Shown: positions 38,619-47,071 of the stretch, piece by piece | Layout of the letters: each line of letters begins with the position of its first letter | Position numbering within the stretch: the first letter of the stretch is position 1 | Source of the DNA: Collinsella aerofaciens | Lineage (GTDB): Bacteria > Actinomycetota > Coriobacteriia > Coriobacteriales > Coriobacteriaceae | NCBI RefSeq assembly: GCF_005844325.1 | Contig: NZ_SPFY01000005.1 | Coordinates: 1-64,000 of the forward strand | Direction: 5' to 3' | DNA: 64,000 nucleotides | The notes under the pieces: generated by a model | The model's database searches: none | What the model was told of the DNA's origin: nothing | What the model saw: only the letters and a program-made list of their open reading frames with translations | Program-made: the position numbers and the translations under genes

Positions 38619-39971
38619 CTAGGCGTTCTGCTCGGCGAGGGCCTCCTGCTTAGCAATGGCCTTCTCGGAGATCCTCATAAAGGGCAGGTAGACAGCCATG
38701 CCGATGACCAGCTCCAGAGCCTGCCACACGCCGGCGCGCCAGTCAAAGCCCGTAGCAAGCAGGGCGTTGATGACGGGCGGCATGGTCCAAGGCACCTGAG
38801 CGATGCAGGGGCTGATGATGCCAGCGCAGGTCAGGCCATAGGTGACACCGATGAACAGGTCGGGAAGAAGCACGAACGGAATCATGAGCGGCAGGTTGTA
38901 CACGATGGGGTAACCGTAGATGACCGGCTCGTTGATGTTGAACAGGCCAGGCAGAATGGCCATCTTGGCAACGGTCTTGGAGGCCTTGTTCTTGGAGAAC
39001 AGGAAGGTGTCGAGCAGCAGCATGAGGGTGCAGCCCGAGCCGCCGATGAGGGCGAAGCTGTTGACGATCTGCATGTTCATGTAGTGATCGGGCTGGATGG
39101 TACCGCCGGCGGCAAAGGTAGCCATGTTGTCGACGATGAGCATGGTCAGGATCGGCTCGACGGTAGCGCCCGAGATGGTGGACTGGTGAATACCAACGCA
39201 GAACAGCAGGTTGGCGAGGGTGTAGATGAGGATGACAGCCCACGGACCGGCGTTCATGATGCTCTTGAGCGGGTTGGAGATGCAGGTGGAGATGATGGTG
39301 CACAGGTCGGTGCCGGCGCAGACGGCGAGCAGGGCCGAGGCGATAGCGAAGATCGAGAGGTTGAGCAGCATTGGGATCATGACGTTGAAGGAGTTGGAGA
39401 CCGCAGGAGGTACGCCCTCGCCCAGCTTGACCTTGAGCTTCTCGACGCCCGAGATCTTGATGAAGAGCGTCGTGGAGAGCAGGGCGATGATGATGGCCGA
39501 GAACAGGCCGTTGGTACCGGTGTTGGCGGTCGAAAGGGCACCGGTGACCTCGGCGGAGGTGATCTTGTCGGTGAGAAGCGGGCTCGTGGCGGCAAGGGTG
39601 GCGGTGATCTGCTGCGGCATCATGATGACGAAGGCAGAGATAGCGACAACCACGCAGGCAAGCGGGTTATCGAAACGCTCGTTCTTGGCGAGGCTGTAGC
39701 CAATCAGACCGGCCAGGATAATGGCGGACACGTTAAGGGTGCCCAGGGTGATTGCCGAGCCCCAGGTCTGGAGGTTGGCGAGGCCCGCCGCATCGAGCGG
39801 GAACAGAGGGAACACGACGTTGTTGATAAGAACCGCGATACCCGCAAGGATATAGAGCGGCGTGATGGTCGCGAAGGCATCGCGCAGGGAACGCAGATGA
39901 ACCTGGTTTCCCACCTTCGCAGAGACCTCGGCAAATTTGTCGAGGAAGCTCTTTCCGTTGTCACTGGCCAT
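38619..39971 (-). CDS. PTS cellobiose/aryl-beta-glucoside-family IIC component
   Basis: A 450-residue permease with about ten membrane helices. ITPLYILAGIAVLINNVVF near residues 36-55, FCVGIHQSTISGATVEPIL near 255-275 (substrate-binding region with conserved His), LPGLFNINEPVIYGYPIVYNLPLMIPF near 340-366 (the NINEPVIFG motif of CelB) and a basic C-terminus identify the CelB/LicC group. It imports cellobiose, chitobiose or aryl-beta-glucosides with phosphorylation. 90 nt upstream of the ATG the glucosidase gene ends. Confidence 0.94.
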   Translation of the reverse strand: MASDNGKSFLDKFAEVSAKVGNQVHLRSLRDAFATITPLYILAGIAVLINNVVFPLFPLDAAGLANLQTWGSAITLGTLNVSAIILAGLIGYSLAKNERFDNPLACVVVAISAFVIMMPQQITATLAATSPLLTDKITSAEVTGALSTANTGTNGLFSAIIIALLSTTLFIKISGVEKLKVKLGEGVPPAVSNSFNVMIPMLLNLSIFAIASALLAVCAGTDLCTIISTCISNPLKSIMNAGPWAVILIYTLANLLFCVGIHQSTISGATVEPILTMLIVDNMATFAAGGTIQPDHYMNMQIVNSFALIGGSGCTLMLLLDTFLFSKNKASKTVAKMAILPGLFNINEPVIYGYPIVYNLPLMIPFVLLPDLFIGVTYGLTCAGIISPCIAQVPWTMPPVINALLATGFDWRAGVWQALELVIGMAVYLPFMRISEKAIAKQEALAEQNA

Positions 39972-40068
39972 GATTGCTCCTAACTTTCAAATCCGGCCTT
40001 TTCCTATGCGCACGGTGGTCTGTCGCCCTCTGCCACCAGATGTGCCAATGTTATTGCGCGTTTGCGCA

Positions 40069-40102
40069 GGGGCTGAGCGCCCGTTTTGGGGCTGAGCGCC
40101 CG
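40069..40102. repeat. Tandem 15-bp repeat between bglA and PTS IIC
   Basis: GGGGCTGAGCGCCCG occurs at 40069-40083 and 40088-40102, each with a small GGGC/GCCC stem. Lies just after the glucosidase stop; possibly an mRNA-processing or attenuating structure. Confidence 0.6.
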
Positions 40103-40106
40103 ATCG

Positions 40107-41507
40107 CTAATCCACCACGTGGGTCGTGGCGACCTGCTTGAGCCAAGCTGCCGATTTCTTAAGACGGCGCTGATAGCCGTCCATGAGGTCGACCTCGACA
40201 AAGCCATAACGGTTCTTGAAGGCATTTGCCCAGGACCAGTTGTCAATGACGGCCCAGTAGTGGTAGCCGCGGCACTTGGCCCCTTCGTCAATGGCCTTGG
40301 CGACCCACTCAAGGTGCTGGCGCACAAAGTCGACGCGATAGTCGTCCTGAATGGTTCCCTCGGCGTCACGATTCTTGTACTCGTCCATGATGCCGATGCC
40401 GTTCTCGGAGACGAACCACTCAAGATCGGGATAGTTCTTGGCGCAGTCCATGCCAAAGTCGTAGAGGCCCTTCGGGTAAATCTCCCAGCCGCGGCTCTTG
40501 TTCATGACGGCATCGGGCCACACGTACTCGTCGGCAAAGTGCGGCAGACCGTACTGGTCGATCTTGCTCGCCGGCGCCTGGACGCGCGTGGGATGGTAGT
40601 AGTTGCAGCCAAGCCAGTCAACGACGCCCTGCTTGAGGATCTCCTGGTCACCGGCGCGGAACGGAAGCTTGACGCCGCCCTCGGCCAGGCTGTCGAGCAC
40701 GTCGGCGGGAAGCTCGCCCTTGGTGATAAGGTCGAGCCACCAGCGATTGTTGATGCCGCTGGTCATACGCACGGCCTCGAGGTCTGCCTCGCTGGGGTTC
40801 TCCTTGGTGTAGACCGGGGTGAAGCAGTTGATCATGCCGATCTTGGCATCGGCGCGAACGGCGCCCTTGTCATAGGCCTTGCGATAGTTGGCAACAGCCA
40901 GCGCGTGCGCCAGCGAAATGTGGTACTGCACGGTGCGAGCACGGTTGAAGTCGTGGAGCTGCGGGAACCACACGCCCTCCTGGTAGCGCTGCTCGGGCTC
41001 GACGATGGGCTCGTTAAAGGTAAACCAGTACTTGATCTCTTGACCGAACTCGCGGAAGGCGACGTCGGCGTAATGCGCGTAGGCCTCGACGACCTCGCGG
41101 CTCTCCCAACCGCCACGGTCAAAGAGATAGGTGGGCATATCGAAGTGGTAAAGGTTGACGAACGGCTCCAGGCCTGCCTCGCGGGAAGCGCGGAACAGCT
41201 CGTGGTACCACGCAGCACCCTCCTCGTTGAGGTTGCCGTCGGCATCGAGCAGGCGGCTCCACTGGATGGAGGTGCGATAGGTATCCAGGCCCAGGTCCTT
41301 CATGATGCGAAGGTCGTCCTTGTACTTGGCCATAAAGTCGTTACCGGCATAGGAACCCACGCGGTTATAGAACGAGCCCAGATCCTGCATGGACCAGGTG
41401 TCCCACAGGTTCTCGAGCTTGCCGCCCTGGTTCCACTGGCCCTCGGTCTGCGGACCGGACATGGCCGCGCCAAAGAAAAAGTCGCTGGGCAGCTGATACT
41501 GTGCCAT
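40107..41507 (-). CDS. 6-phospho-beta-glucosidase (GH1)
   Basis: A 466-residue family 1 glycoside hydrolase from ATG 41507 (GAGGA site). LPSDFFFGAAMSGPQTEG starts the barrel; TYRTSIQWSRLLDADG near 78, KYWFTFNEPIVEPEQRY near 165 (acid/base Glu in NEP), and EWFVSENGIGIMDE near 365 (nucleophile Glu in ENG) are the active-site motifs. KSRGWEIYPKGL precedes the nucleophile. It cleaves phosphorylated beta-glucosides brought in by the downstream PTS, giving glucose 6-phosphate and glucose or an aglycone. First gene of the operon; promoter at 41673-41700. Confidence 0.93.
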   Translation of the reverse strand: MAQYQLPSDFFFGAAMSGPQTEGQWNQGGKLENLWDTWSMQDLGSFYNRVGSYAGNDFMAKYKDDLRIMKDLGLDTYRTSIQWSRLLDADGNLNEEGAAWYHELFRASREAGLEPFVNLYHFDMPTYLFDRGGWESREVVEAYAHYADVAFREFGQEIKYWFTFNEPIVEPEQRYQEGVWFPQLHDFNRARTVQYHISLAHALAVANYRKAYDKGAVRADAKIGMINCFTPVYTKENPSEADLEAVRMTSGINNRWWLDLITKGELPADVLDSLAEGGVKLPFRAGDQEILKQGVVDWLGCNYYHPTRVQAPASKIDQYGLPHFADEYVWPDAVMNKSRGWEIYPKGLYDFGMDCAKNYPDLEWFVSENGIGIMDEYKNRDAEGTIQDDYRVDFVRQHLEWVAKAIDEGAKCRGYHYWAVIDNWSWANAFKNRYGFVEVDLMDGYQRRLKKSAAWLKQVATTHVVD

Positions 41508-41667
41508 CGAAGTCCTCGCTTTCGTGTCTTTGAGCCTCCGATTGGAGGCGGGTTTGCTTTGGCGGGTAATCCGGCGCGGGCGCGCACCGGTTATCCGGAT
41601 ATCCGACCCACCAAAACAAATCCGTCTCCAAGCGGTACAGGCGATGCTCATGCATCTCGCTTGTTAT

Positions 41668-41700
41668 CTATAACTATAGCGCTCTAATTTTTTATGTAAA
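41668..41700 (-). promoter_or_regulatory. Promoter with overlapping operator for the beta-glucoside operon
   Basis: On the minus strand TTTACA (41695-41700) and TATAGT (41673-41678) are 16 bp apart. The -10 is inside the palindrome CTATAACTATAG (41668-41679), whose 5-bp arms are perfect, a good place for repression by the divergent GntR protein. Further TATAG/CTATA-like boxes occur near 41747-41770. Confidence 0.6.
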
Positions 41701-41808
41701 GCGTCTTTTTTGTTTTTCTTTCTCGAACTTCTTTGATTAAAGCCATATAGATGCTTTTATAGTAGGTATACTTTCTTTTACAGGCATTCATGTTAGAAAG
41801 GGGGTTCC

Positions 41809-42528
41809 ATGATTCCCAAATATGAGTCAATAGCTGCGGATATTCGTCGCAGTATCGAGGATGGCGCCCTTAAGCCCGGCGACAAGCTACCCACTGTCGT
41901 TGAGTTCTGCGAGCTGTATGGCGTTTCCAAGATCACCGTCAAACGAGCAATTGAGCAAATTACCGAGGAAGGCTTGGTCACGAGCCGTCGCGGATCGGGC
42001 ACCTACGTCAAGGACACCGCGGGGCTTCCCGGCAAAGCGTTTTTCCAAGGCAGAAACGACCGCGCGCAGGGCTTTACCTACGAGCATCGCGGTGAGAAGG
42101 TTGCCTCGGTGGTCTACGATTTCTCGATCGTCAATCCGCCGGCAGAGGTTGCCTCCCAGCTGGGAATGGCCGAAGACGACTTTGCCTATCACATCGTGCG
42201 CGTACGCGAGGTCGATGGCCTGCCCATCGTTATCGAGTACACCTATATGCCGCTCGAGCTGATCCCGGGCCTGAAGAAAAAGGACCTGTACGCGTCGGTC
42301 TACAGCTATATCCGCGAGCAATGCGGGCTTAAGATCTCGAGCTTCCACCGCACCATTCGTGCCGTGGCGGCAACCGAGGAAGAGGCCAAGCGCCTGAACA
42401 CCAAGCCCGGCTCTCCCCTGCTCGAGCTCAACCAGATTGGCTTTTTGGACAGCGGCGCCGCGTTTGAGTACTCGATTTCGCGCAACGTGGGCGACCGCTT
42501 TGAGCTGCACAACGTAACGTTGGCTTAA
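41809..42528 (+). CDS. GntR family regulator with UTRA domain, divergent from the beta-glucoside operon
   Basis: A 239-residue HutC-type regulator. Residues 1-70 are the winged helix (IPKYESIAADIRRSIEDGALKPGDKLPTVVEFCELYGVSKITVKRAI, RRGSGTYV), and the rest is the UTRA domain, ending FEYSISRNVGDRFELHNVTLA. AAAGGGGGT precedes the ATG. It probably represses the divergent bglA-PTS operon until a phosphorylated beta-glucoside binds. The AT-rich 300-bp intergenic region holds both promoters. Confidence 0.92.
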   Translation: MIPKYESIAADIRRSIEDGALKPGDKLPTVVEFCELYGVSKITVKRAIEQITEEGLVTSRRGSGTYVKDTAGLPGKAFFQGRNDRAQGFTYEHRGEKVASVVYDFSIVNPPAEVASQLGMAEDDFAYHIVRVREVDGLPIVIEYTYMPLELIPGLKKKDLYASVYSYIREQCGLKISSFHRTIRAVAATEEEAKRLNTKPGSPLLELNQIGFLDSGAAFEYSISRNVGDRFELHNVTLA

Positions 42529-42602
42529 GTTTGTAATCCGGCAGGCGCTCGCTTTGAGCCGTTTTTCGCGAGGTGCCTGCACAACCTGATGGGGGTATGC
42601 AC

Positions 42603-43535
42603 ATGTCCGATTTGATTAAACTCACGCCGATCTTCCACGAGAAGATTTGGGGCGGCCGCCAGCTGGAGACCGTCTTTGGCTATGACATTCCCGAGGGTCC
42701 CATCGGTGAGTGCTGGGCCATCTCGGCGCACCCCAACGGCGATTGCCAGATTGCCGAGGGTCCGTACGCCGGCCACACGCTGTCGTGGCTGTGGGCCGAG
42801 CATCGCGAGCTCTTTGGCAACTGCGAGGGCAAGGAGTTCCCGCTGCTCATTAAGATTCTGGACGCCAAGGACGACCTGTCGATCCAGATCCACCCCAACG
42901 ACGAGTACGCCGCCGAGCATGAGAACGGTAGCCTGGGCAAGACCGAGTGCTGGTACGTGCTGGATTGCGAGCCCGGCGCCACGATCATCGTCGGCCAGCG
43001 CGCACATGACCGTGCCGAGGCCGCGCAGATGATCGAAGAGGGTCGCTGGGACGACATGCTCAACGTGCTGCCGATCCACAAGGGCGACTTTTTCCAAATC
43101 GACTCCGGCACCGTTCACGCCATCAAGACCGGCACGCTGATTCTGGAGACGCAGCAGTCGAGCGACGTGACGTATCGCCTGTACGACTACGACCGTCCCG
43201 GCACCGACGGCAAACTGCGCCCGCTGCACATTGAGCAGAGCCTGGACTGTATCAACTTTAACGCGCAGGCCCCGACCGACGGCACCGTGACCGCACCCGA
43301 AGTCAATGGCGTGACCGAGCTCGAGTCCAACCCCTGCTACACCGTCGACCGCGTTCGCGTGGACGGCAGCAAGACCCTCGACCAGCGCTGGCCTTTCATG
43401 TGCCTGTCAGTCATCGACGGCGAAGGCACCATCTGCGGCGACCCCGTCCACAAGGGAAGCCACCTGCTGGCCCCGAGCACCGTCAGCTCCATCGACCTCG
43501 AAGGCAAGATGGAACTGATCATCAGCCACCTCTAG
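42603..43535 (+). CDS. manA: Mannose-6-phosphate isomerase, class I
   Basis: A 310-residue cupin isomerase interconverting mannose 6-phosphate and fructose 6-phosphate. LTPIFHEKIWGGRQLETVFG starts it; PIGECWAISAHPNGDCQIAEG, FPLLIKILDAKDDLSIQIHPNDEYAAEHENG (zinc ligands Gln/His near 98-103) and IDSGTVHAIKTGTLILETQQSSDVTYRLYDYDR near 172-205 are the active-site segments. It starts at ATG 42603 after GGGGG, 74 nt after the GntR gene on the same strand, and ends in an 18-bp terminator. Confidence 0.94.
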   Translation: MSDLIKLTPIFHEKIWGGRQLETVFGYDIPEGPIGECWAISAHPNGDCQIAEGPYAGHTLSWLWAEHRELFGNCEGKEFPLLIKILDAKDDLSIQIHPNDEYAAEHENGSLGKTECWYVLDCEPGATIIVGQRAHDRAEAAQMIEEGRWDDMLNVLPIHKGDFFQIDSGTVHAIKTGTLILETQQSSDVTYRLYDYDRPGTDGKLRPLHIEQSLDCINFNAQAPTDGTVTAPEVNGVTELESNPCYTVDRVRVDGSKTLDQRWPFMCLSVIDGEGTICGDPVHKGSHLLAPSTVSSIDLEGKMELIISHL

Positions 43536-43558
43536 TTCGCACCAACAACCCAAACGCA

Positions 43559-43598
43559 ACAAGGGGCTCCCCCGTTCACCAACGGGGGAGCCCCTTGT
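43559..43598 (+). terminator. Terminator after manA
   Basis: An 18-bp perfect inverted repeat (43559-43576 with 43581-43598, core GGGGCTCCCCCGTT) with a 4-nt loop and a weak T-run. Strong hairpin between convergent manA and pcrA. Confidence 0.8.
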
Positions 43599-43677
43599 CC
43601 ATATATATCAGCCCACCCGGCTCTCCAGACCAAAAAGCGAACGAGCAAAGCAACGCTCGTCTAGCAACGTTACCCAA

Positions 43678-43807
43678 GGACCTGGGCGGGCGTATAGGGC
43701 AACATCGATCGCGAGTTCCGCACGCAAAGGAGGCCACTTAATGTGGCCTCCGTCTTGCGCAGGACTGCCCGAGCAGGCGATGTTGCCCTATACGCCCGCC
43801 CAGGTCC
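43678..43807. repeat. Nested stem-loop element A (30-bp perfect outer arms)
   Basis: Positions 43678-43707 and 43778-43807 are perfect 30-bp inverted repeats (outer bases GGACCTGGGCGGGCG). The 70-bp loop holds a second hairpin GGAGGCCAC/GTGGCCTCC (43729-43737 and 43743-43751) which on the minus strand is followed by TTTG. The element begins 8 nt after the pcrA stop. Comparable nested structures follow uppP and purH. Confidence 0.8.
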
Positions 43808-43814
43808 GCCGGGA

Positions 43815-46715
43815 TCACTGCAGCTTGACGATTGGCGCAAAACCTTTCATCAGCTTTTTGGTCTGGCCGGTCTTTTCGAATTGAACCTCGATCATGTCTC
43901 CGGCGACCGAGATCACGGTACCCGTACCAAAGGTCTTGTGGCTCACGGTATCGCCCGCGGCAAAGTCCTGCGATGCGCTGGCGCGATCGACCTTGCGCTC
44001 CACCGTCGGCGACACCTTGGACGACGGCTTTTTGGCTCGCGGCGCGCCCGAACCAAAGGTCGAGGCAACACGGCCGGCATCGGGCGAGACCCCACGATGG
44101 CGTTCGGCCCCGTAGCTGCTGCCGCCAAAGAAATCGTCAAAGCTCGATCCGCCGCGCGAACCGGAACCGCCGGTCGAGCGCGTATGCGAGCCGAACACCT
44201 TGCCGCCATACATATCCGAGCCCATGCCCGAGCCAAAGGTGCCGTGACGGTCGCCGCGCTTCTCCCAGCCCGTGCCTTCAAAGCCGGCAGAACCGATACC
44301 GCTAAACTCGATATCCTCAAACGGAATCTCGTTGAGGAAGCGCGAACGCGGGTTGGCAGAGGTCGAGCCGTAGGTGCGACGCGTGGCCGCATAGGTCAAG
44401 AACAGGCGCTTACGGGCGCGCGTGATGGCGACGTAGGCCAGGCGACGCTCCTCCTCGAGCTTACCCGGGTCATCGCTGCCGCCAAAGTCGTGCACGTGCG
44501 GGAAGATACCCTCCTCCATGCCGGCCACGAACACCGCCGGGAACTCCAGGCCCTTGGCGGAGTGGATGGTCATCATGGTAATGGCATGCGTCTCGCCGGC
44601 TAGGGAATCCAAGTCGGAGCGCAGGGCCAGCCACTCCATGAGCGCCGGCAGCGCCTTACAGGTGAGCGGACCGTAGGTGCGCTCGATCTCGTCGGCATGC
44701 ACGGCACCCGCCGGCATCTCCGTCGACGCGGCATATGCGTTGCCCGCGATGGCGGCGGCCAGAGCATCCTGCGGCGAGAGCGCCGGGGCGGCTAGGCTAT
44801 CGAGCGGATTGGAACCTGCGGCATCGCGCGCGCCGACCAGCGCCTCAAACGAGGACGCGGGCGCGGACGGTCCCGGCTCGGGCGCAGGCGCGCTCACCAC
44901 AACGGGCTCGGGCTCAGCGTCGGCAGGCACATCGGCAACGCCAGCCGCGCGCAGCTCTTCCAAGCTCTCAAGCGTACCCTCGATATCCTCGTGTGTCTCT
45001 TCAAATTCGGCCGCAACGCCCAGGAATTCCTGGATGTTCTCGGCGCGGCTCTCGGACTCCATGGTGCCCTCGGCGCGGAATGCCTGCAGCAGGCCCGTCT
45101 TGTCGACAATCATCTCGACGACGTCCTTGAGCTCGCCATCCATGCGACGGCCCTCGCGCACCAGCGACACAAAGCTCGACAGGCCATTGCGCACCTTGGC
45201 GCTAAACATGCCGGTTTCGGCGCACGCGATCTCACAAGCCTGGAAGAACGAGCAACGGTTGTCGCGCGCCAGCTGTTCGATCTTTTGGATCGAGGTGGAA
45301 CCGATGCCGCGGCGCGGTGTGTTGATGACGCGCTTGACGCTCATCTCGTCGGCCGGGTTCACGATCATCTTGAGGTAAGCCATGACGTCGCGGATCTCGG
45401 CGCGGTCGAAGAATCGCGTGCCACCCACGATCTTGTAGGGCACGCCCGCACGCAGGAACATATCTTCGAGAATACGCGACTGGGCGTTGGTACGATAGAA
45501 CACGGCGATATCGTCGTAGCTCGTGCCCTTGGAGTGCAGCTTCTCGATCTCGCCGGCAATCCAGCGGCCCTCGTCGCGCTCGTCGCTCGCCTGGAAGGCC
45601 TGGATCTTCTCGCCATCGCCCTCGGCCGTAAACAGGCGCTTGTCCTTGCGCTGCGAGTTATGGCGCACCACGGCGTTGGCGGCACTCAGGATATGACCAG
45701 TAGAGCGGTAGTTCTGCTCCAGCTTAACGGTCTTGCAGTCTTTAAAGTCCTTCTCAAAGTCCAGGATATTGGTGATGTCGGCACCACGCCAGCTATAAAT
45801 GGACTGGTCGTCGTCGCCCACGACCATGAGGTTTTGGTACTTGGCGGCCAGCAGGTTGGCGATCTCGTACTGGACGTGGTTGGTGTCCTGATACTCGTCG
45901 ACGCTAATGTAGCGGAAGCGCTCTTGGTACTTATCGAGCACCTCGGGGCGGGTGCGCAGCAGCTCGAGCGTGCGCACGAGCAGGTCATCAAAGTCCATCG
46001 CATTGGCAGCGCGTAGGCGGCGCTCCAGCTCCAAGTAGACCTGCGCGGCCTTTTTGTCGTTGGGGCTATCGGCACTCTTGAGCATGTCCTCGGGGCCGAT
46101 CATGGCGTTTTTGGCCGAGCTGATCTTGCTGCGGATCATGTTGATGGGGAACTGCTTTTGCTCAATGCCGAGCGCCTGCATAATGTCACGCACCATGCGC
46201 TTTGAGTCATCGTCGTCGTAGATGGTGAACTGACCGGTGTAGCCCAGCAGGTCGGCGTCCTCGCGCAGCATGCGCACACACATGGCATGGAAGGTGCACA
46301 CCCACATGCCGCGGGTACCGCTGGGAATGAGCGCCGCCAAACGCTCGCGCATCTCGGCCGCGGCCTTGTTGGTAAACGTAATGGCAAGAACCTGCCAAGG
46401 CTTAACGCCCAGGTCGCCGAGCATATGTGCGATGCGGAAGGTCAGGACGCGGGTCTTGCCCGAGCCGGCGCCGGCGAGCACCAGCAACGGGCCCTCGGTG
46501 GTCAGAACCGCCTCGCGCTGGGCGGGATTCAGGCTGTCGATGTCGACGAGCGGCTTGGCGGGTTTGGGTGCCAGCGCAGGAGCGTCGTAGATGTCGAGCG
46601 GGACGAGCTCGGGCTCCGGCGCTGCAGGGGCGGTGTATGCATCGAGCGGCACGGGTTCCGGCGCGGGCGGCACGGATACCGTGGCGTTCTTTTCCCAGGG
46701 CAAGGGCTGGGTCAT
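43815..46715 (-). CDS. pcrA: ATP-dependent DNA helicase PcrA/UvrD
   Basis: A 966-residue superfamily 1A helicase from ATG 46715 (GAGGAG site). LNPAQREAVLTTEGPLLVLAGAGSGKTRVLTFRIAHML (Q motif and Walker A), VDEYQDTNHVQYEI (Walker B), VVGDDDQSIYSWRGAD (motif III), LEQNYRS (IV), TIHSAKGLEFPAVFVAGMEEGIFP (V), and EEERRLAYVAITRARKRL (VI) are present. An Ala/Pro-rich insert (residues about 620-680) and a Ser/Gly-rich stretch precede the C-terminal FGTGTVISVAGDMIEVQFEKTGQTKKLMKGFAPIVKL, a Tudor-like domain that in PcrA binds RNA polymerase. It unwinds DNA in repair and removes stalled complexes. Confidence 0.94.
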   Translation of the reverse strand: MTQPLPWEKNATVSVPPAPEPVPLDAYTAPAAPEPELVPLDIYDAPALAPKPAKPLVDIDSLNPAQREAVLTTEGPLLVLAGAGSGKTRVLTFRIAHMLGDLGVKPWQVLAITFTNKAAAEMRERLAALIPSGTRGMWVCTFHAMCVRMLREDADLLGYTGQFTIYDDDDSKRMVRDIMQALGIEQKQFPINMIRSKISSAKNAMIGPEDMLKSADSPNDKKAAQVYLELERRLRAANAMDFDDLLVRTLELLRTRPEVLDKYQERFRYISVDEYQDTNHVQYEIANLLAAKYQNLMVVGDDDQSIYSWRGADITNILDFEKDFKDCKTVKLEQNYRSTGHILSAANAVVRHNSQRKDKRLFTAEGDGEKIQAFQASDERDEGRWIAGEIEKLHSKGTSYDDIAVFYRTNAQSRILEDMFLRAGVPYKIVGGTRFFDRAEIRDVMAYLKMIVNPADEMSVKRVINTPRRGIGSTSIQKIEQLARDNRCSFFQACEIACAETGMFSAKVRNGLSSFVSLVREGRRMDGELKDVVEMIVDKTGLLQAFRAEGTMESESRAENIQEFLGVAAEFEETHEDIEGTLESLEELRAAGVADVPADAEPEPVVVSAPAPEPGPSAPASSFEALVGARDAAGSNPLDSLAAPALSPQDALAAAIAGNAYAASTEMPAGAVHADEIERTYGPLTCKALPALMEWLALRSDLDSLAGETHAITMMTIHSAKGLEFPAVFVAGMEEGIFPHVHDFGGSDDPGKLEEERRLAYVAITRARKRLFLTYAATRRTYGSTSANPRSRFLNEIPFEDIEFSGIGSAGFEGTGWEKRGDRHGTFGSGMGSDMYGGKVFGSHTRSTGGSGSRGGSSFDDFFGGSSYGAERHRGVSPDAGRVASTFGSGAPRAKKPSSKVSPTVERKVDRASASQDFAAGDTVSHKTFGTGTVISVAGDMIEVQFEKTGQTKKLMKGFAPIVKLQ

Positions 46716-46856
46716 GGGCGACTCCTCATCTGACGGACGGCGCGCCTGCGGGCGGCGCCATAGTTTGAGCCGTACCAGTATACCGAGCCGCGCGGACACC
46801 GACGCAAATCACACCACGACTCCGTGCGCCACCGTCAGGCCCACCCCAGCGGATTA

Positions 46857-46919
46857 GGCGCAATGGGGTCAGATTTGTCTGCACCAAGCTGGTGCAAAGT
46901 AACCTGACCCCATTGCGCC
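46857..46919. repeat. Nested palindrome with GGGGTCAG arms
   Basis: GGCGCAATGGGGTCAG (46857-46872) and CTGACCCCATTGCGCC (46904-46919) are perfect 16-bp arms; the loop contains TGCACC/GGTGCA (46880-46896). AAGTAACCTGACCCC matches the repeat at 36604-36616. REP-like. Confidence 0.7.
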
Positions 46920-46956
46920 AATCACAGAGCCACCGATGTCACGGTAGCAGCAGCGA

Positions 46957-47056
46957 GCGGCGGCCAGAGCGAACAAATTGGCATGAAAAGAGGGCGGCAT
47001 AGACCTTTTGGTCATGCCGCCCTCTTTGAATGACAAGTTGTCGCTCTGGCCGCCGC
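46957..47056. repeat. Nested stem-loop element B
   Basis: GCGGCGGCCAGAGCGA (46957-46972) pairs perfectly with TCGCTCTGGCCGCCGC (47041-47056). Inside, AAAGAGGGCGGCAT (46987-47000) pairs with ATGCCGCCCTCTTT (47014-47027), with ACC/GGT at the tip. On the minus strand the inner hairpin is followed by TTTT, so it can terminate uppP, whose stop is 16 nt away. Same layout as elements A and C, different sequence. Confidence 0.8.
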
Positions 47057-47071
47057 GCAGCGTCAACCAAG

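Noticed and set aside
37851-39983. A 710-codon plus-strand open frame opposite the PTS genes
   Set aside because: It is antisense to clear IIA, IIB and IIC genes; such frames arise from high GC.
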